Shown: positions 1-11,564 of the stretch, piece after piece
How positions within the stretch are numbered: the stretch's first letter is position 1
Layout: every line of letters starts with the position of its first letter
Assembly (NCBI GenBank): GCA_024138025.1
Contig: JAMXBD010001203.1
Span: forward strand, 62,001 to 126,000
Length of the DNA stretch: 64,000 nt
Source: Combretum micranthum
Taxonomy: Eukaryota; Streptophyta; Magnoliopsida; Myrtales; Combretaceae
Direction: 5' to 3'
The notes under the pieces: model-generated
Told to the model about the DNA's origin: nothing
The model's input: only the letters and a program-made list of their open reading frames with translations
Database searches by the model: none
Program-made: the position numbers and the translations under genes

Positions 1-1815
1 GCAAGAATCCACAAGACAATTCCAACAATTCATGAAAATGTTTGCTCAGTACCTGCCTAGTATAGCTGCTATTGTTGCCATGCAACAAGGTGCGACTTCA
101 TCGATCCCTGTTGTTGCTGCACAACAGCGTGCTTCTCCAGCACCTCAGGTACTTCAACCTGCTAATCCTACTTTTATTCATGAACAAGATTCTACCAGAG
201 TTGGAGAGCAAATCCCTCCATTAGAGCCTGTAGTTACACAACCACCTACATCTCAGGTAATGAATACAAGGGTTCAACTTGGAGCATTATCAGCCTCCCA
301 GCCTGCATTATATGCTCAACATGGAGGATCTTCATCCTCACAGGCTACACCACAAATTTTCATTGGTGGACCTACTGTTCAACCCAATGCAACTCCACTC
401 CAAACGGCTACTCCAACTACACCAGTTGAAGTTACTACTTCAACTCCTAAAGGTACTTTCGTCATGAAGGAAGATTTGGACATATACCTGAGGGAAATAC
501 AAGCTAAGTCTGATGTGGGAGTATTGGATCTCAAGCTCCCATACAATCAACGTATTGTTGCTAAGCCATACCCTCAGGACTATGTGAGTCCCAAATTCAT
601 GCTATTCAATGGTAAAAAGGGAAGTGCCAAGGAACATTTGTTGAAGTTCATTGAAACGCTAGAGGTTTATGGATTTGATGATGATTTGAAGTTAAAAGAA
701 TTTTCTAAGTTCCTCACAGAGAAAGCGTACACTTGGTACATCAATCTCCCCCTGGATCTGTAGATTCATGGGCAACTATGTGCAAAATATTCCTAGAGAA
801 ATTCTTCTCCACACAAGAACGAATGATCTTGACTGATATGGGAAGGATTCGCCAAAAGCCCAAAGAAGACTTAATGGATTATATTAAGCGCTTTAGGGAG
901 CGTTCACTAGACATTCAAGATGTATGTGATGAAAGAGAGTTAGTGAAAATTTGTATCCAAGGAATGTTCACCGAGTATGCGGTGCATTTGGAAAATCTCT
1001 CCTTAGCTTCATTCTCCACTTTGGTTGAGAATGCGCGAAGGACCAATAATTCGGTTGCACGACAAAGAGGAGGAAGTGCTAAGTTTAACAAGAGAGAACC
1101 ATTGGTGAATTTGGCTTAGAGTGAGGATTCCAAAGATGACAAGAAACGAAGATTTGAAAAGTTTGGATGTGAGAGAACAAAAGAAGCACAAACATATCCT
1201 TGCTCAACAAGAAAGATATATGCTGTGCTAGATCAGTGGTTGAGAGATAGAAATCTCAAACTCCCAAGAGTAGAACGTTTTCCAACTCAGGAAGAAAAAA
1301 ATAATCCTAAATATTGTAAATTTCACAGGATTGTGGGGCATCCTACTAGGGATTGTTTTACTTTGAAGAGGATCTTTAATGAAAGAGTTGAGAATGGTGA
1401 ACTTATCATCGAGAATAATGATGTCAGGAATAATCTACTTCCAGCTCATGGCAATCAACATGGTACTGTGAATACCATTACCCATGACCCTGCTATAATG
1501 GAGTCAATAGACACACAGCTAGTTGGGGGATATGAAGAAAATGACAATACACTCAAAATTGAAACTCATGGGGATGATAATGTCATCTTTACTTTAACGA
1601 AGACTTCAAATTTTAAGAATTTATTTGATCTCCTTGGATTTGGTGAACATGCGCGATTTGCAGCAATGACTGTACTTAACCAAATTGGGCAAGGTCATTA
1701 TAGTGAGTGTGATATAATTCAACTTAAGAAAGAAGTGGTCTCTACAAGGGACTATGCAATTACATTTACTAGAACTGATGCGCACTTGAAGGACTTCAAT
1801 CACAATCGTCCTTTG
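1..1815 (+). pseudogene. Tat-type Ty3/gypsy gag-protease, broken
   Basis: Capsid-like Gag and start of protease of a Ty3/gypsy element. The N-terminal part (32-763) is Gln/Pro/Thr-rich and then has the capsid segment ending YTWYINLP. A frameshift near 735-763 moves the frame, and 733-1119 continues with the PGSVDSWATM, GRIRQKPKEDL and LENLSLASFSTL blocks typical of Tat-lineage Gag. After a stop at 1117-1119 a third piece (1225-1815) carries LDQWLRDRNLKLP, the Cys/His motif CKFHRIVGHPTRDC and an FDLLGFGEHAR block just upstream of the protease. Homology ends at about 1815 inside ITFTRTDAHLKDFNHNRPL, where a foreign LTR begins. The 5' end lies outside the window. Lineage assignment rests on recalled family motifs; non-functionality is seen directly in the stop and frameshift. 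Confidence 0.82.
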
Positions 1816-2092
1816 TGTATAGAGATATGTTTTAGGAAAAACCCTAGGTTCATGTCCAGTTTAAGCTGCCAAAATCCATTCTTAATCAAGTTTTTTTTTC
1901 CATGTGAACACAATAAAATTATATTTCAACTTTGACCATAAAACCCTCTTATTTAATATCCTTTGACTCTTTGACTCTTCGACTCTTCTTAATAATCCTT
2001 TTATATAATTTAGGATTGACCATAAAACCCTCTTATTTTATATCAAATGACAAACTTATCCTTCTTTATAATTTATTTATCTTTATATTACA
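1816..2092 (-). repeat. Tekay-like LTR fragment (LTR 5' end)
   Basis: Read on the minus strand this starts TGTAATATAAAGATAAATAA directly after a purine-rich tract and continues into an AAGAGGGTTTTATGGTCA block. The same order of blocks (TGTAAtata, AAATAAATTATAA, aagagggtatttttgtca) begins the two 2.1-kb solo LTRs at 49319 and 59441 (-), so this is the start of a related LTR. An internal direct duplication is visible: 'gaccataaaaccctcttatt' occurs near 1932 and again near 2016. The fragment stops at the broken Tat gag-pro, so only about 277 bp of the LTR remain. Confidence 0.65.
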
Positions 2093-2129
2093 TTTCTCTC
2101 CTCCTAAAAGAAACTTTCGTCCTCGAAAG
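2093..2129 (-). other. Polypurine tract and end-of-pol motif of the Tekay-like element
   Basis: On the minus strand the sequence just before the LTR start is a purine tract (2093-2110, rich in A and G). Upstream of it 2114-2129 reads CTTTCGAGGACGAAAG, which can be translated as NFRGRK. A 'TTCGAGGACGAA' box followed by a purine tract and a TGTAA LTR start is the usual 3' end of Del/Tekay chromoviruses. It fixes the orientation of the element as minus and implies that decayed pol should lie at higher coordinates, but no pol domain can be recognised there. Confidence 0.6.
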
Positions 2130-5100
2130 TTAGCCGAATCACTATCTCCTTTTTATCCATGCATCCATCGGTTCTCTGTCACTCCTTTTCTTCTTGTTTC
2201 TGATTCTTTACACCATATTAACCCATCTTCATGTTTATATTTACTAGCTAGAATTTAGTTCCATCGACGTCTCTTTAATTCTTAACTTTTACCACTCAAT
2301 TTAATTCACTTCCTCCGTTACTTCATAACATCTTTGACTATAACTTAAACTTATTAATAATATTCATCACAAAATCTTGCCTCGACCTCATTGTATTAAA
2401 TCTCCAATTCAGTTTCCTCGAGCGATGTTTAGAAAGCTGAAAATCTCATAACTATAGTTCCAATTTAAATTCCAAAAGTCAAATCTTACATTAGCCTAGA
2501 GCTCCAAATGTCACTGTGTTACTTGTACTTCCATTGATTCAACTTAGTTTTTTATCCTTATTGTTCCATATAAAAATAATTCACATCACTTGCATATCAT
2601 TCATCTAATCTCAAAATACTCATTAACTAATCATACTTCTTCCAATATGTTTTCTCAATCTCCAATATATTTTCTTATATTTTCCATCAATATATACATG
2701 AAGATTAAAATTAATACTTATGTCCTTAAGTAAACATTTAAAATCATCGAATGACTTCTAACTCTTCCTTTGACATCATTACTCCTAACGTTCCAATAAT
2801 TCTTTGATATTTAGATTACTAATGCACTTTGTCTTCAGGGTTTCACCATACAAATCCATTTATTGGCCCAATATTAAGTGATTGTTCTTCACTTGGATTT
2901 GGTATCCTTATATAACTACTAAATCTACTTCTCAACAAAAGATTTTCTTTGATTATATACTTTTATCTTAGTTCATAAATCAATCATTACATCCTCTAAA
3001 ACAAATGTAGATTGAACTGTAGAAAACTCAATCCAACTCATTAACACAATCAAACCATTATACTTTATCTCTAATTACCACCATTTCCATCGAAACTTCG
3101 TTAGGACATAGTCACCTTATAATCCTTCAAATAACAATCAGAAACTCAAATCACGAAATTTAAGATTTTTCAACTCTAACTCTAATGATCAAACCTTACA
3201 TTTACTTTGTTATTTCAGATGATCATAACATCTATGTCTCTATTGGTTAATCAATTTTTTTTTCATTATTGTCAGACCATAGTTAATCCACAATTTTTTT
3301 TTTACCATTTGTGCCATTCCAATTGTCTCCCAAACTTGTATAACTACTTTATATAATGATTTATATATGTAGTCTCATATATACTTTTCTAAGATCCATC
3401 CTAAAACCCATCATCATATATTAGTTCAGATGTCATTATCGTCCGTCGTTCATAGATTACTCATACCTTACAACTCACTAATATCACATTTCTTTCTTGT
3501 AACTACTGTTCCACATATACATTCATATCTATATAAGATTTAACTATTCTCTTATTTAATGATTATTCCAATCCTTCTCATCTAGTCTTAAATATAATCT
3601 TTCTCACTTACTTTCATTCTTCAACATGACCTTTGTCACTTACTTTCATGTGTCTACTAGGCTACAATATGATTGTTAACCATCTATGAAGATTTTCTTT
3701 ATACCTCCAGTTTCTTCTAATCAACTTTAGTCATCTTTCTTTCGCCTCTAACTCCTATCTACATATCATCTTTAATATTGTCATCTTATCTCAGTAACAG
3801 TCTTTATTTCTCTCCATTTCACCAATCATTTTCTTATAGTTCTGACCCTTCATTGTCATACTAATACTTGTTATCTCAAACTTTACCGTAAATTACTTTG
3901 AATACCCTTCCAACAACTATATTAGCATTTTCTTCATCCTTACACTTGCCAATAACTTTAAGCGGTTATTTATTTCCATACTTCCTTCAAACATCATGTT
4001 TATTCCGCTTCATTATATAAAAGAAATGAAAGAAAAAACATAAGTATATATAATTGTATTAATTTGATTGTTATGCTCCTAATAAATTTTAATAGATGAG
4101 TTATTCATTGGTATATTTCACTTGCTGGTATTATCATTATTTAGACTTTTGTGTTTTTGATTCTCGATTTTTTTTTTTCATAATCATTTTACATTCTTCC
4201 TTTTTATTTAAGTTGATTTTATGAGTTTACCATTTCATTAACAATTTTGACCTTTGCCATAATTGACAACTTTTATTACATCTATTATTAATGTTAATGT
4301 TATAGATATAAGGTCAACCAGTTCTCGTAGTTATTTCTTATTTTTCTATCATAACTATGATTTTATTTTTTTTTCTTCTTCACTCATTTAGTTATGTTAT
4401 ACATTTATATATGTATATATATATTCTCATATATTTTGTTGTTTTTCTTGTAAATAAAAAAAATAATTTAATTAATTTTTTTATTCTATCATAAATTTAA
4501 TAGTGAGAGGGGCTGACAAATATCAAGAGTAACTAAACTGACCGGTACTAAACTAACATATGACTTGAATTTTAAGACAGACTCAAAATAACATGACTTA
4601 AAAAGGCTGGACATGACAAGAATGGAGTCGACAAGATTTGACAAAGCATGATAAAACAACAGACAATACTTACTAAACATAACATTTATAGAATAAAACA
4701 AACCATGAACTCGTCAGTCCCACTTCACATTTTCTTGTATTAGATTCATTGTTATTACATGTTTGTATACTAATTGAAGATTCAAATTACTATAATTATT
4801 CTTAATCCTTGAATTTTATAAGTTATCATTATTTAATCGTCACTACCACTATGGAAATTTGGTATGGTAGTTCTCATTTTCATTCTCTTTTATTTATGGC
4901 TCTAATATTTTACCTTTGTTATTTGTTATTTAAAATCTTTGGAGATGCTTATAAAATTCTTTTTTTTTTAATCCTTGTGCCTTTTGAATTTGCATCATTT
5001 AATTCAAATAATGCTTCTTCTTCTTCTTTTTTTAACTTTTCTTTGAATTTCATAATTAACAATCATTAAAGATTTGTTGGTGTTGTGTCATTAAGGATTT

Positions 5101-5357
5101 GTGACTGTCATTAAAGATTTGTTGAGTAGGTTGTCTCTTGGTTAACTTAAGAGGAGGTTTCAATCATTTATTTCATTCAATTAATTTTGGAATTTATAGT
5201 CATTAAAATTGTAACGGCTGAGTTCTAAATTTCTTTATGTAAGTTACGATTATTAATTTATGTATTTATATATTCTCTTTAACTTACTCTGGTCATTATT
5301 GTTTTTTCTGTTACATTTCATTAAATGTCATTAACTTCTTGTATAAACATGTATATG
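2130..5357. other. AT-rich region without recognisable genes
   Basis: No conserved domain is visible in any frame; ORFs are short and low-complexity. 2130-4000 is pyrimidine-rich on the plus strand and may be the antisense of a fully decayed retrotransposon body, as the flanking polypurine tract and LTR suggest (inference). A segment at 4500-4700 with repeated 'gac(t)ga / gacatgac' phrases resembles 24145-24260, so dispersed repeat DNA is present. Nothing else can be supported. Confidence 0.5.
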
Positions 5358-5471
5358 TATTATAGTAGAATCCTAAAAGATCATAAGTTTAGTAAGAGGG
5401 TATTTTGGTTTTATAAATTATCATTTCTAGATTTTTGTTGAGCTTTATTATAGTAGAATCCTAAAAGATCA
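5358..5471 (+). repeat. Pair of 26-bp direct repeats
   Basis: A 26-bp phrase beginning TATTATAGTAGAATCC occurs at 5358-5383 and again at 5446-5471, separated by 62 bp. The second copy lies directly at the upstream edge of recognisable Athila pol. It may be a small local duplication or a relic of an insertion into the Athila element; the 62-bp spacer contains 'aagagggtattttggt', a phrase also found in the Tekay-like LTRs. Confidence 0.6.
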
Positions 5472-8444
5472 AGGAACGAAGTGAAGCTGGAGATTAATCA
5501 AGATGAAATAGAAAGATTGAGGCCTTCTATCAAAGAGCCTCCTAAACTTGTGTTGGAAGAATTACCAGACCACCTAGAGTATGGTTTCCTTGAAGAAAAC
5601 TTTAAGTTGCTCGCTATTATATCCTCAAGGCTTTATACTGAAAAAAAAAGAGTTACTGAAGGTTCTAAAGAAACATAAAAAGGGCAATAGCATGGAAGAT
5701 TGATGATATCAAGGGAATAAGTCCCTCTTATTGCATCCATAAGATTCTGATGGAAGAGGATTTCAAGCCCGTTGTACAACCACAAATGCGATTAAACCAT
5801 AATATGAAGGAAATAGTGAAGAAAGAAGTGGTGAAGTTACTAGATGTTAGATTTATCTACCCAATTTATGATAGTGCATGGGTAAGCCTAACACAAGTAG
5901 TGCCTAAGAAGGGTGGAACGACCATGGTTCTAAATGAAAGAAACATGTTGATACCTATGCGTACAGTTATTGGTTGGTGAGTCTATATTGATTATCGAAA
6001 GCTCAATGATGCCACTAGAAAAGATCAATTTCCTCTACCATTCATTGATCAAATGTTGAAAAGATTGTCTGGTCATGAGTATTATTGTTTTCTAGGTGGG
6101 ATGTCTAGGTACTTTAAGATTCCCATCTCACCTGAGGACCAGGAAAAGACAACTTTCACTTGCCCATATGGAACATTTGCCCACAAAAGGATGCCCTTCG
6201 GATTATGTAATGCACTAGCAACTTTCCAAAGATGCATGATGGCCATTTTTTAGGAATATATTGATGAAATCATGGAAGTCTTTATGGACAATTTCTTTGT
6301 CTTTAAGGATTCATTTGAGAATTGCCTCTACAATCTTGGTAAAGTTTTGCAAAAATATGAAGATACGAATTTAGTTTTGAGTTGGGAGAAATGTCATTTC
6401 ATGGTCTAAGAAGGGATAGATCTTGGCCATAAGATCTCCAAAAAAAGGGATAGAGATGGATGCAGGAAAAGTAGATGTCATTGCTAAACTCCCTCCACCT
6501 ACAACAGTTAAGGAATAAGGAGTTTTCTCTGCCAAGCTAGATTCTATAGGAGGTTTATTCAAGATTTTTCAAAAATCTCTTGGCTATTGATAAAAGTCCC
6601 AGAGAAGGATGCCTCATTTAATTTTGATGAAGAATGCATGGGTGCCTTCAACAAGTTAAAACCAAGTTCACATAGGCTCCAATAATGCTTGCACCAAATT
6701 AGAATCTCCCCTTTAAGCTTATGTGTGACATAAGTGATTCAACTGTGGGAGTAGTTTTGGCTAAAGAAAGAATCACCACTTCTAGCCCATCCACTATGCC
6801 AGCAAGATGGTAACAGTAACTCAAGCAAATTACATGATAACTGAGAAAGAATTGTCAACAGTTGTCTTCGCATTCGAGAAATTTAGGGCATATCTAATCC
6901 TCTCTAAAGTCATTGTTTTACTGATCATTCTGCTTTGAAATATTTATTTACGAAAACTGATGCAAAACCGCGGTTGATCCGATGGTTTCTTTTGCTGCAA
7001 GAATTTGACATAGAGATAAGGGTAAAAAAGGATGTAAGAATAGCCATTGATCACCTATCTAGACTTGATAAGCCATACTTAGATGAATTCAAGGAAGAAA
7101 CTGATGATGTTTTTCCACATGAGAAGTTGTGTTCTGTTTGCACCATGGATGAATTTGAGCCTTTGTTTGCTTGCATAGCCAATTACTTGGTCGATAAGAG
7201 CTTCCTGTTGAGCTTAATTATAATCAAAAGAAAAAATTCCTTTCTGATTTAAAATATTACTTTTGGGAAGATCCATATATGTTTCAAATATGCTCAGACC
7301 AAATATTTAGGAGATGTGTTTCACACAAGCATGGCCAAACGATCTTACATCATTGCCATAATAGACCAACAGAGGGTCATTATGGTGCAAACAGAACATC
7401 CCATAAAGTTTTAGAAGCAGGGTTCTACTGGTCCTCAAACTTTAAAGATGCAAACTTGTAGTTTCAAATTGTGACAGTTGCCAAAGGATAGGGAATATTT
7501 CAAAAACAGATGAAATGCCTCATAAGTATATTTTAGAATGTGAAATCTTTAATGTTTGGGGCATAAACTTTTGGGACCTTTTCCCTTGTCTTTTGGTAAC
7601 AAATATATTATGGTAGCTATTGATTATGTGTCTAAACGGGTGGAAGCTCAAGCTTCTCCTACTAACGATGCCATAATTATCATAGATTTCCTAAAAAATT
7701 GTTTTCAAGATTCGGATGCCCATGAGCTTTAATCAGTGATTGGGGTACCTATTTTCACAATGCACAGATTGAAAAATTTTTAAAAAGATATGGAGTGCAT
7801 CATAGGATATCAACCCCTTACCATCCTCAAACAAGTGGATAGGTTGAGGTCTCTAATTGAGAACTCAAGCGAATCTTGGAAAAGACAGTTGCATCTAACA
7901 GAAAGGATTGGGAAATAAGACTAGATGATGCATTGTGGGCTTATAGACTTGCTTTCAAAACACCTTTGGGAACAACTCCGTACATAATGGTTTATGGAAG
8001 AGCATGCCATTTACCAATGGAGTTAGAGCATAGGGTATATTAGGCTATCGAGCTTTTGAACCACGATCTTACAACTGTTGGCAAACATAGGCTTTCTCAA
8101 CTTAATGAACTGGACAAACTGCAATTGGAAGCTTATGAGAATAATAAACTGTATAAAGAGAAGGTAAAGAAGTGGCACGATGCAAATATTAAGCTCCCAC
8201 AAAGTTCCAAGAAGAAGATAGGGTATTATTGTTCAATTCTCGATTGAAGCTTTTCCATGGAAAATTAAAATCCAAATGGTTAGGACCATCTAAGGTCAAG
8301 AAGGTTTTCCCTTGTGGAGCTATGGTTGTTGAAGAATCTGATGGTAGATTTTTTAAGGTCAGTGAACAAAGGCTCAAGTTATACCAAGGACCGACACAGA
8401 ATGTTGGTAAGATGGAGGAGTTGCATCTCATACAAACTCCTTGA
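5472..8444 (+). pseudogene. Athila-lineage Ty3/gypsy pol, heavily mutated
   Basis: Decayed pol with RT, RNase H and integrase order. The start shows the LRPSIKEPPKL linker. RT (about 5750-6410) has the MEEDFKPVVQPQMRLN, VPKKGG, YGTFAHKRMPFGLCNA and RCMMAIF blocks characteristic of Athila. RNase H covers about 6700-7080. The integrase zinc-binding part is at 7300-7460 (HHCHNRPTEGHYGA). Its core contains a conserved Asp in the SDWGTYF block and the later [14 protein letters not shown] block (7740-7890). The C-terminus (8229-8444) reads FHGKLKSKWLGPSKVKKVFP and FFKVSEQRLKLY. There are many in-frame stops (for example near 5681, 5980, 6253, 7461, 8245) and frameshifts, so no product is possible. 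Confidence 0.88.
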
Positions 8445-9798
8445 AAAAAAAAAGAATTTTTTCCCATAATTCCATCAAGTCTCTAATTGAGCCTATTTTT
8501 AATGCTAATGTTTGTTTATGAAATGATTTAGAACAGAAATTAACAAGGTAATACAACATCCAACAAGAATCTTTCCCTCGAGCCCTTAATAGAGAAGTTT
8601 TTCTCAAAAATTCCTATTCTTAAATCTTGCTCTGAATTGAATTGTTTAATCTCCCTATCTATCTGTTTTTAAAACATTGAGGACAATGTTTCATTTAAGT
8701 GTGGGGGAAGGGATTAGCAAGATTGAGGGGTGATACAAAGTAAATATGAAATAAAAGTTTTGTTTCAAATAATAGAGTATTGGTGCTTATTAAAGATCAT
8801 TTTTCTCACATCAAATAATAGGAAATTAATGAAATTGTTAAAATTTGACCAAAATTTTTTGAAAATTTGGAATGATCTCAATAGAACAGTTTATGAGAAT
8901 CATCATGAGATTAAGTTAACTTTACTTTGCTTAAATCACTTTACATGTATCCATGTGGAATAGTTTTACTTGTTATTTAATCTAGAATTTTAGAGTTAGA
9001 ATTAGCTTAAGGTCCCAAGTAAGGTTATTCAATTTCCTTGAAAAAGCTTAAATGACATGTATGTATTTCAAATTAGCCATTTTAAGAGTTGTGTAATATG
9101 TGATGAAGGATCAAATGATGATTGCAACTTGACGATTTTCCTTGTGCTCCATATAAACAAAACTAAATAAAAGTTGGAAAAATGAAAACCAATGTGCTTA
9201 AGATTGAAATGGGTATGGGTTGATCCCTCAGAAAAGCAATTTCTTGTCCCCTCTTTCAATTTTAAATTAGCTAAATAAAAAAGAAGCGAGCTAAAACCTG
9301 TCCAGAGGAAATGAAAAGAAGAAGGCAAAAACCTTTCCCTCTAAAGCTCTAAGGTACATAAATAATCAACAAAGATAAAATAAAAAGCATATATAAGGAA
9401 GAAAATTCAAGGTATGTTCTAATGTAGATGCCTTCATTTTTTATTATGATGCTTAGAGAAGTGATTAAAGAACTGCATACTTATACATATAAGAGGATAA
9501 AGTTGATTGAGTTTCTTTCTTACTTCGATTGATCTTTTGAATAATTTTTGCTTTAGGATTCTTAACGAAACAACGAGGGTAAAAGCTAATCTACTTAGAT
9601 AAAATTTGTGATTTTATTGAAAGTAAATTTAGCACAGTTATTGGAATGATTGAGTATCTAAAGTAATAAGGTGATTTTGAGCTTAACCTAATATGGTCAA
9701 ATTTTCCATTTATGATTTATCTTCTTATTTAAAGAGCCTTACCTGGTTTGAAATGATGTTTGCTTAAGGACAAGCAAAGGTTTAAGTGTGAGGGAATT
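8445..9798 (+). other. Athila 3' noncoding region with two polypurine-like tracts
   Basis: Between pol and LTR there is no ORF of note, although Athila elements often carry a decayed extra ORF here. 'tttaagtgtgggggaaggg' near 8695 and 'tttaagtgtgagggaatttg' at 9781-9800 are the two recurrent purine motifs of Athila elements. The second immediately precedes the LTR and is the likely plus-strand primer; it carries one G-to-A change inside the expected G-run. Confidence 0.7.
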
Positions 9799-11450
9799 TG
9801 ATAAGTTAATTTTAGTCTATTCTTTTCATAGGAATGAGTTTTTGATTAAATTCCTATGAATATGGTGCTTTTAATATTAAATTGTTGTTTTCCAATTCCT
9901 TAAATCAAAAGAAGAAGGATCAAAGTGTTTTCAATCAAATTTGAAAAAAAAAACAGCAGCTAAAGTGAAGAATAGAACTGTCGTGCCTTGAATAATATCG
10001 ATGAAGGCCAAAATGCAGGGTAAAATAGGCAAAAATCAGTCTATCACGCCCTAAATTTAGCCCTCAAGGTGACCCTCGACACTTGTTCTGCAAAGATCAA
10101 GTCAAAAATTGAAGAATGCTTCTGTCATACCCCAAATCTGACCAACAACAATGTTTAATGAGAATCAAACTTTTGTGTGACTTGTGTCGTACCTCAAATT
10201 ATCAAAGCATCGAGCCCTCGACAGTCTCAAAGTTAACCCTCGATAGAAGAATGGACAGAATTGATAGAGTTTTATTAGCTCAAGTCGGGCCCTACTTTTT
10301 ATGCAGCATTCGAATACTCGACTTACCCTTGGATGAGTGATTATTTTAGAACTTGATTCAGACGTGCGCGTGGACAAAGAATTTGCATTTCGTTATAAAA
10401 GAATCTACCACATCAGCAATAAAATCTTCATGCTTTATGTGCCATCGTCCTATAAATAAGCATGCACAGCGTTGCAATAAGCTTGTTGCACACTATGAGT
10501 ATAATAGAGTAGTATTAACATAGTGAGAGAATTTTTTGAGCGAAAGAATTTTGTTTCTTCTTGCTTTAGAGAGTCTCAAGGTTTTCTAGGTAAAATTATT
10601 TTAACCCATTATTTGTAATCTCTACAAGACTCTGTACTCAATTGTAATATTCTTCAATTAATTTCATATTATTTCTTCATATCATCTTCATAATTTCTAA
10701 ATCCATGAAGAAATAATCTCCTACAGCTTAGGGTTTGTGAATATAAATCCTGATTCATGTGATTTCAAATGCCCTTTCAATTCAATATTAGTTGGGTATT
10801 TGTAATTAGTAGCTTGATTTTAATTTCGTTGGTCTAATTGTGTGGTGCATGAGTTAGATTCATGTTTAATTTCAACTGAATATGTTAGGAGATCATTCTT
10901 TTGAATAGATTTGTGGCTACTAATGGATTTGATCTTAACTATCTCGAAAGAGGGTGGGTGAAGACTTTATGTCATGGGTTTTGAATTCATTGAGTTAGTT
11001 TTAAAACAAAGGATTCTTATTCTTTATGCAGATTGATGCTGATGATAGCTTGAAAAGAGATTCTGGCAGCCTGGTTTAAATTTAGAACTACTAACCTTGG
11101 GAGAGGTTTTAGTTTACCTCAGTGAATCTGGTGGTGCAAATACTCCAGCAAATAACTGTCTCTCTGAGTTTAGTTTTAAGAAATCACATGATAAGGATTT
11201 GGTGAAGCAAATCCTAGGTTGTCATCTTGCACTGTAGAAAATCAATTCCCTAATTTTGCTCAAAGAACATTTGTGAATATTATTAACATTAGAATAACTT
11301 TTGTTTTCATTATGATTTGCTAAATTTTTCTTTGGCTAAGATAATAAACGAAATATGAGTATGATAGATTCCACCATTCCCTTAGGATTCATCTTAATTC
11401 TTTCTATATTACTCCGATAGGTGTGCTTGCCATTATTATTGGTAGCTGCT
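9799..11450 (+). repeat. Athila 3' LTR (3' end approximate)
   Basis: The start is TGATAAGTTAATTTTAG directly after the purine tract at 9781-9798, as expected for Athila. Promoter-like features follow: TATAAATAA at 10451 and a pyrimidine-rich leader. The block 'attactccgataggtgtgcttgcc' near 11412 resembles the 3' end region of Athila LTRs, so the end is placed near 11450; no clear CA terminus or target duplication could be fixed. U3 (9975-10330) holds several variants of a TGTCGTACC / CCCTCGAC phrase. Confidence 0.65.
10451..10459 (+). promoter_or_regulatory. TATA box of the Athila LTR
   Basis: TATAAATAA about 650 bp into the LTR, preceded by a GC-containing U3 and followed by a pyrimidine-rich stretch and repeated AT-rich polyadenylation-like sequence. 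Position and context fit the U3/R boundary of a long Athila LTR. Confidence 0.55.
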
Positions 11451-11564
11451 AACTGAAGTTGGATAGGACCAATAAGTTTTATAAAGTTTGAAAGCTTCCA
11501 CTTCGAGTTGTGTTTTAAAAAGTCATATTATACAACTCTAACAGAACCAAAACTTAAGCAAAGC

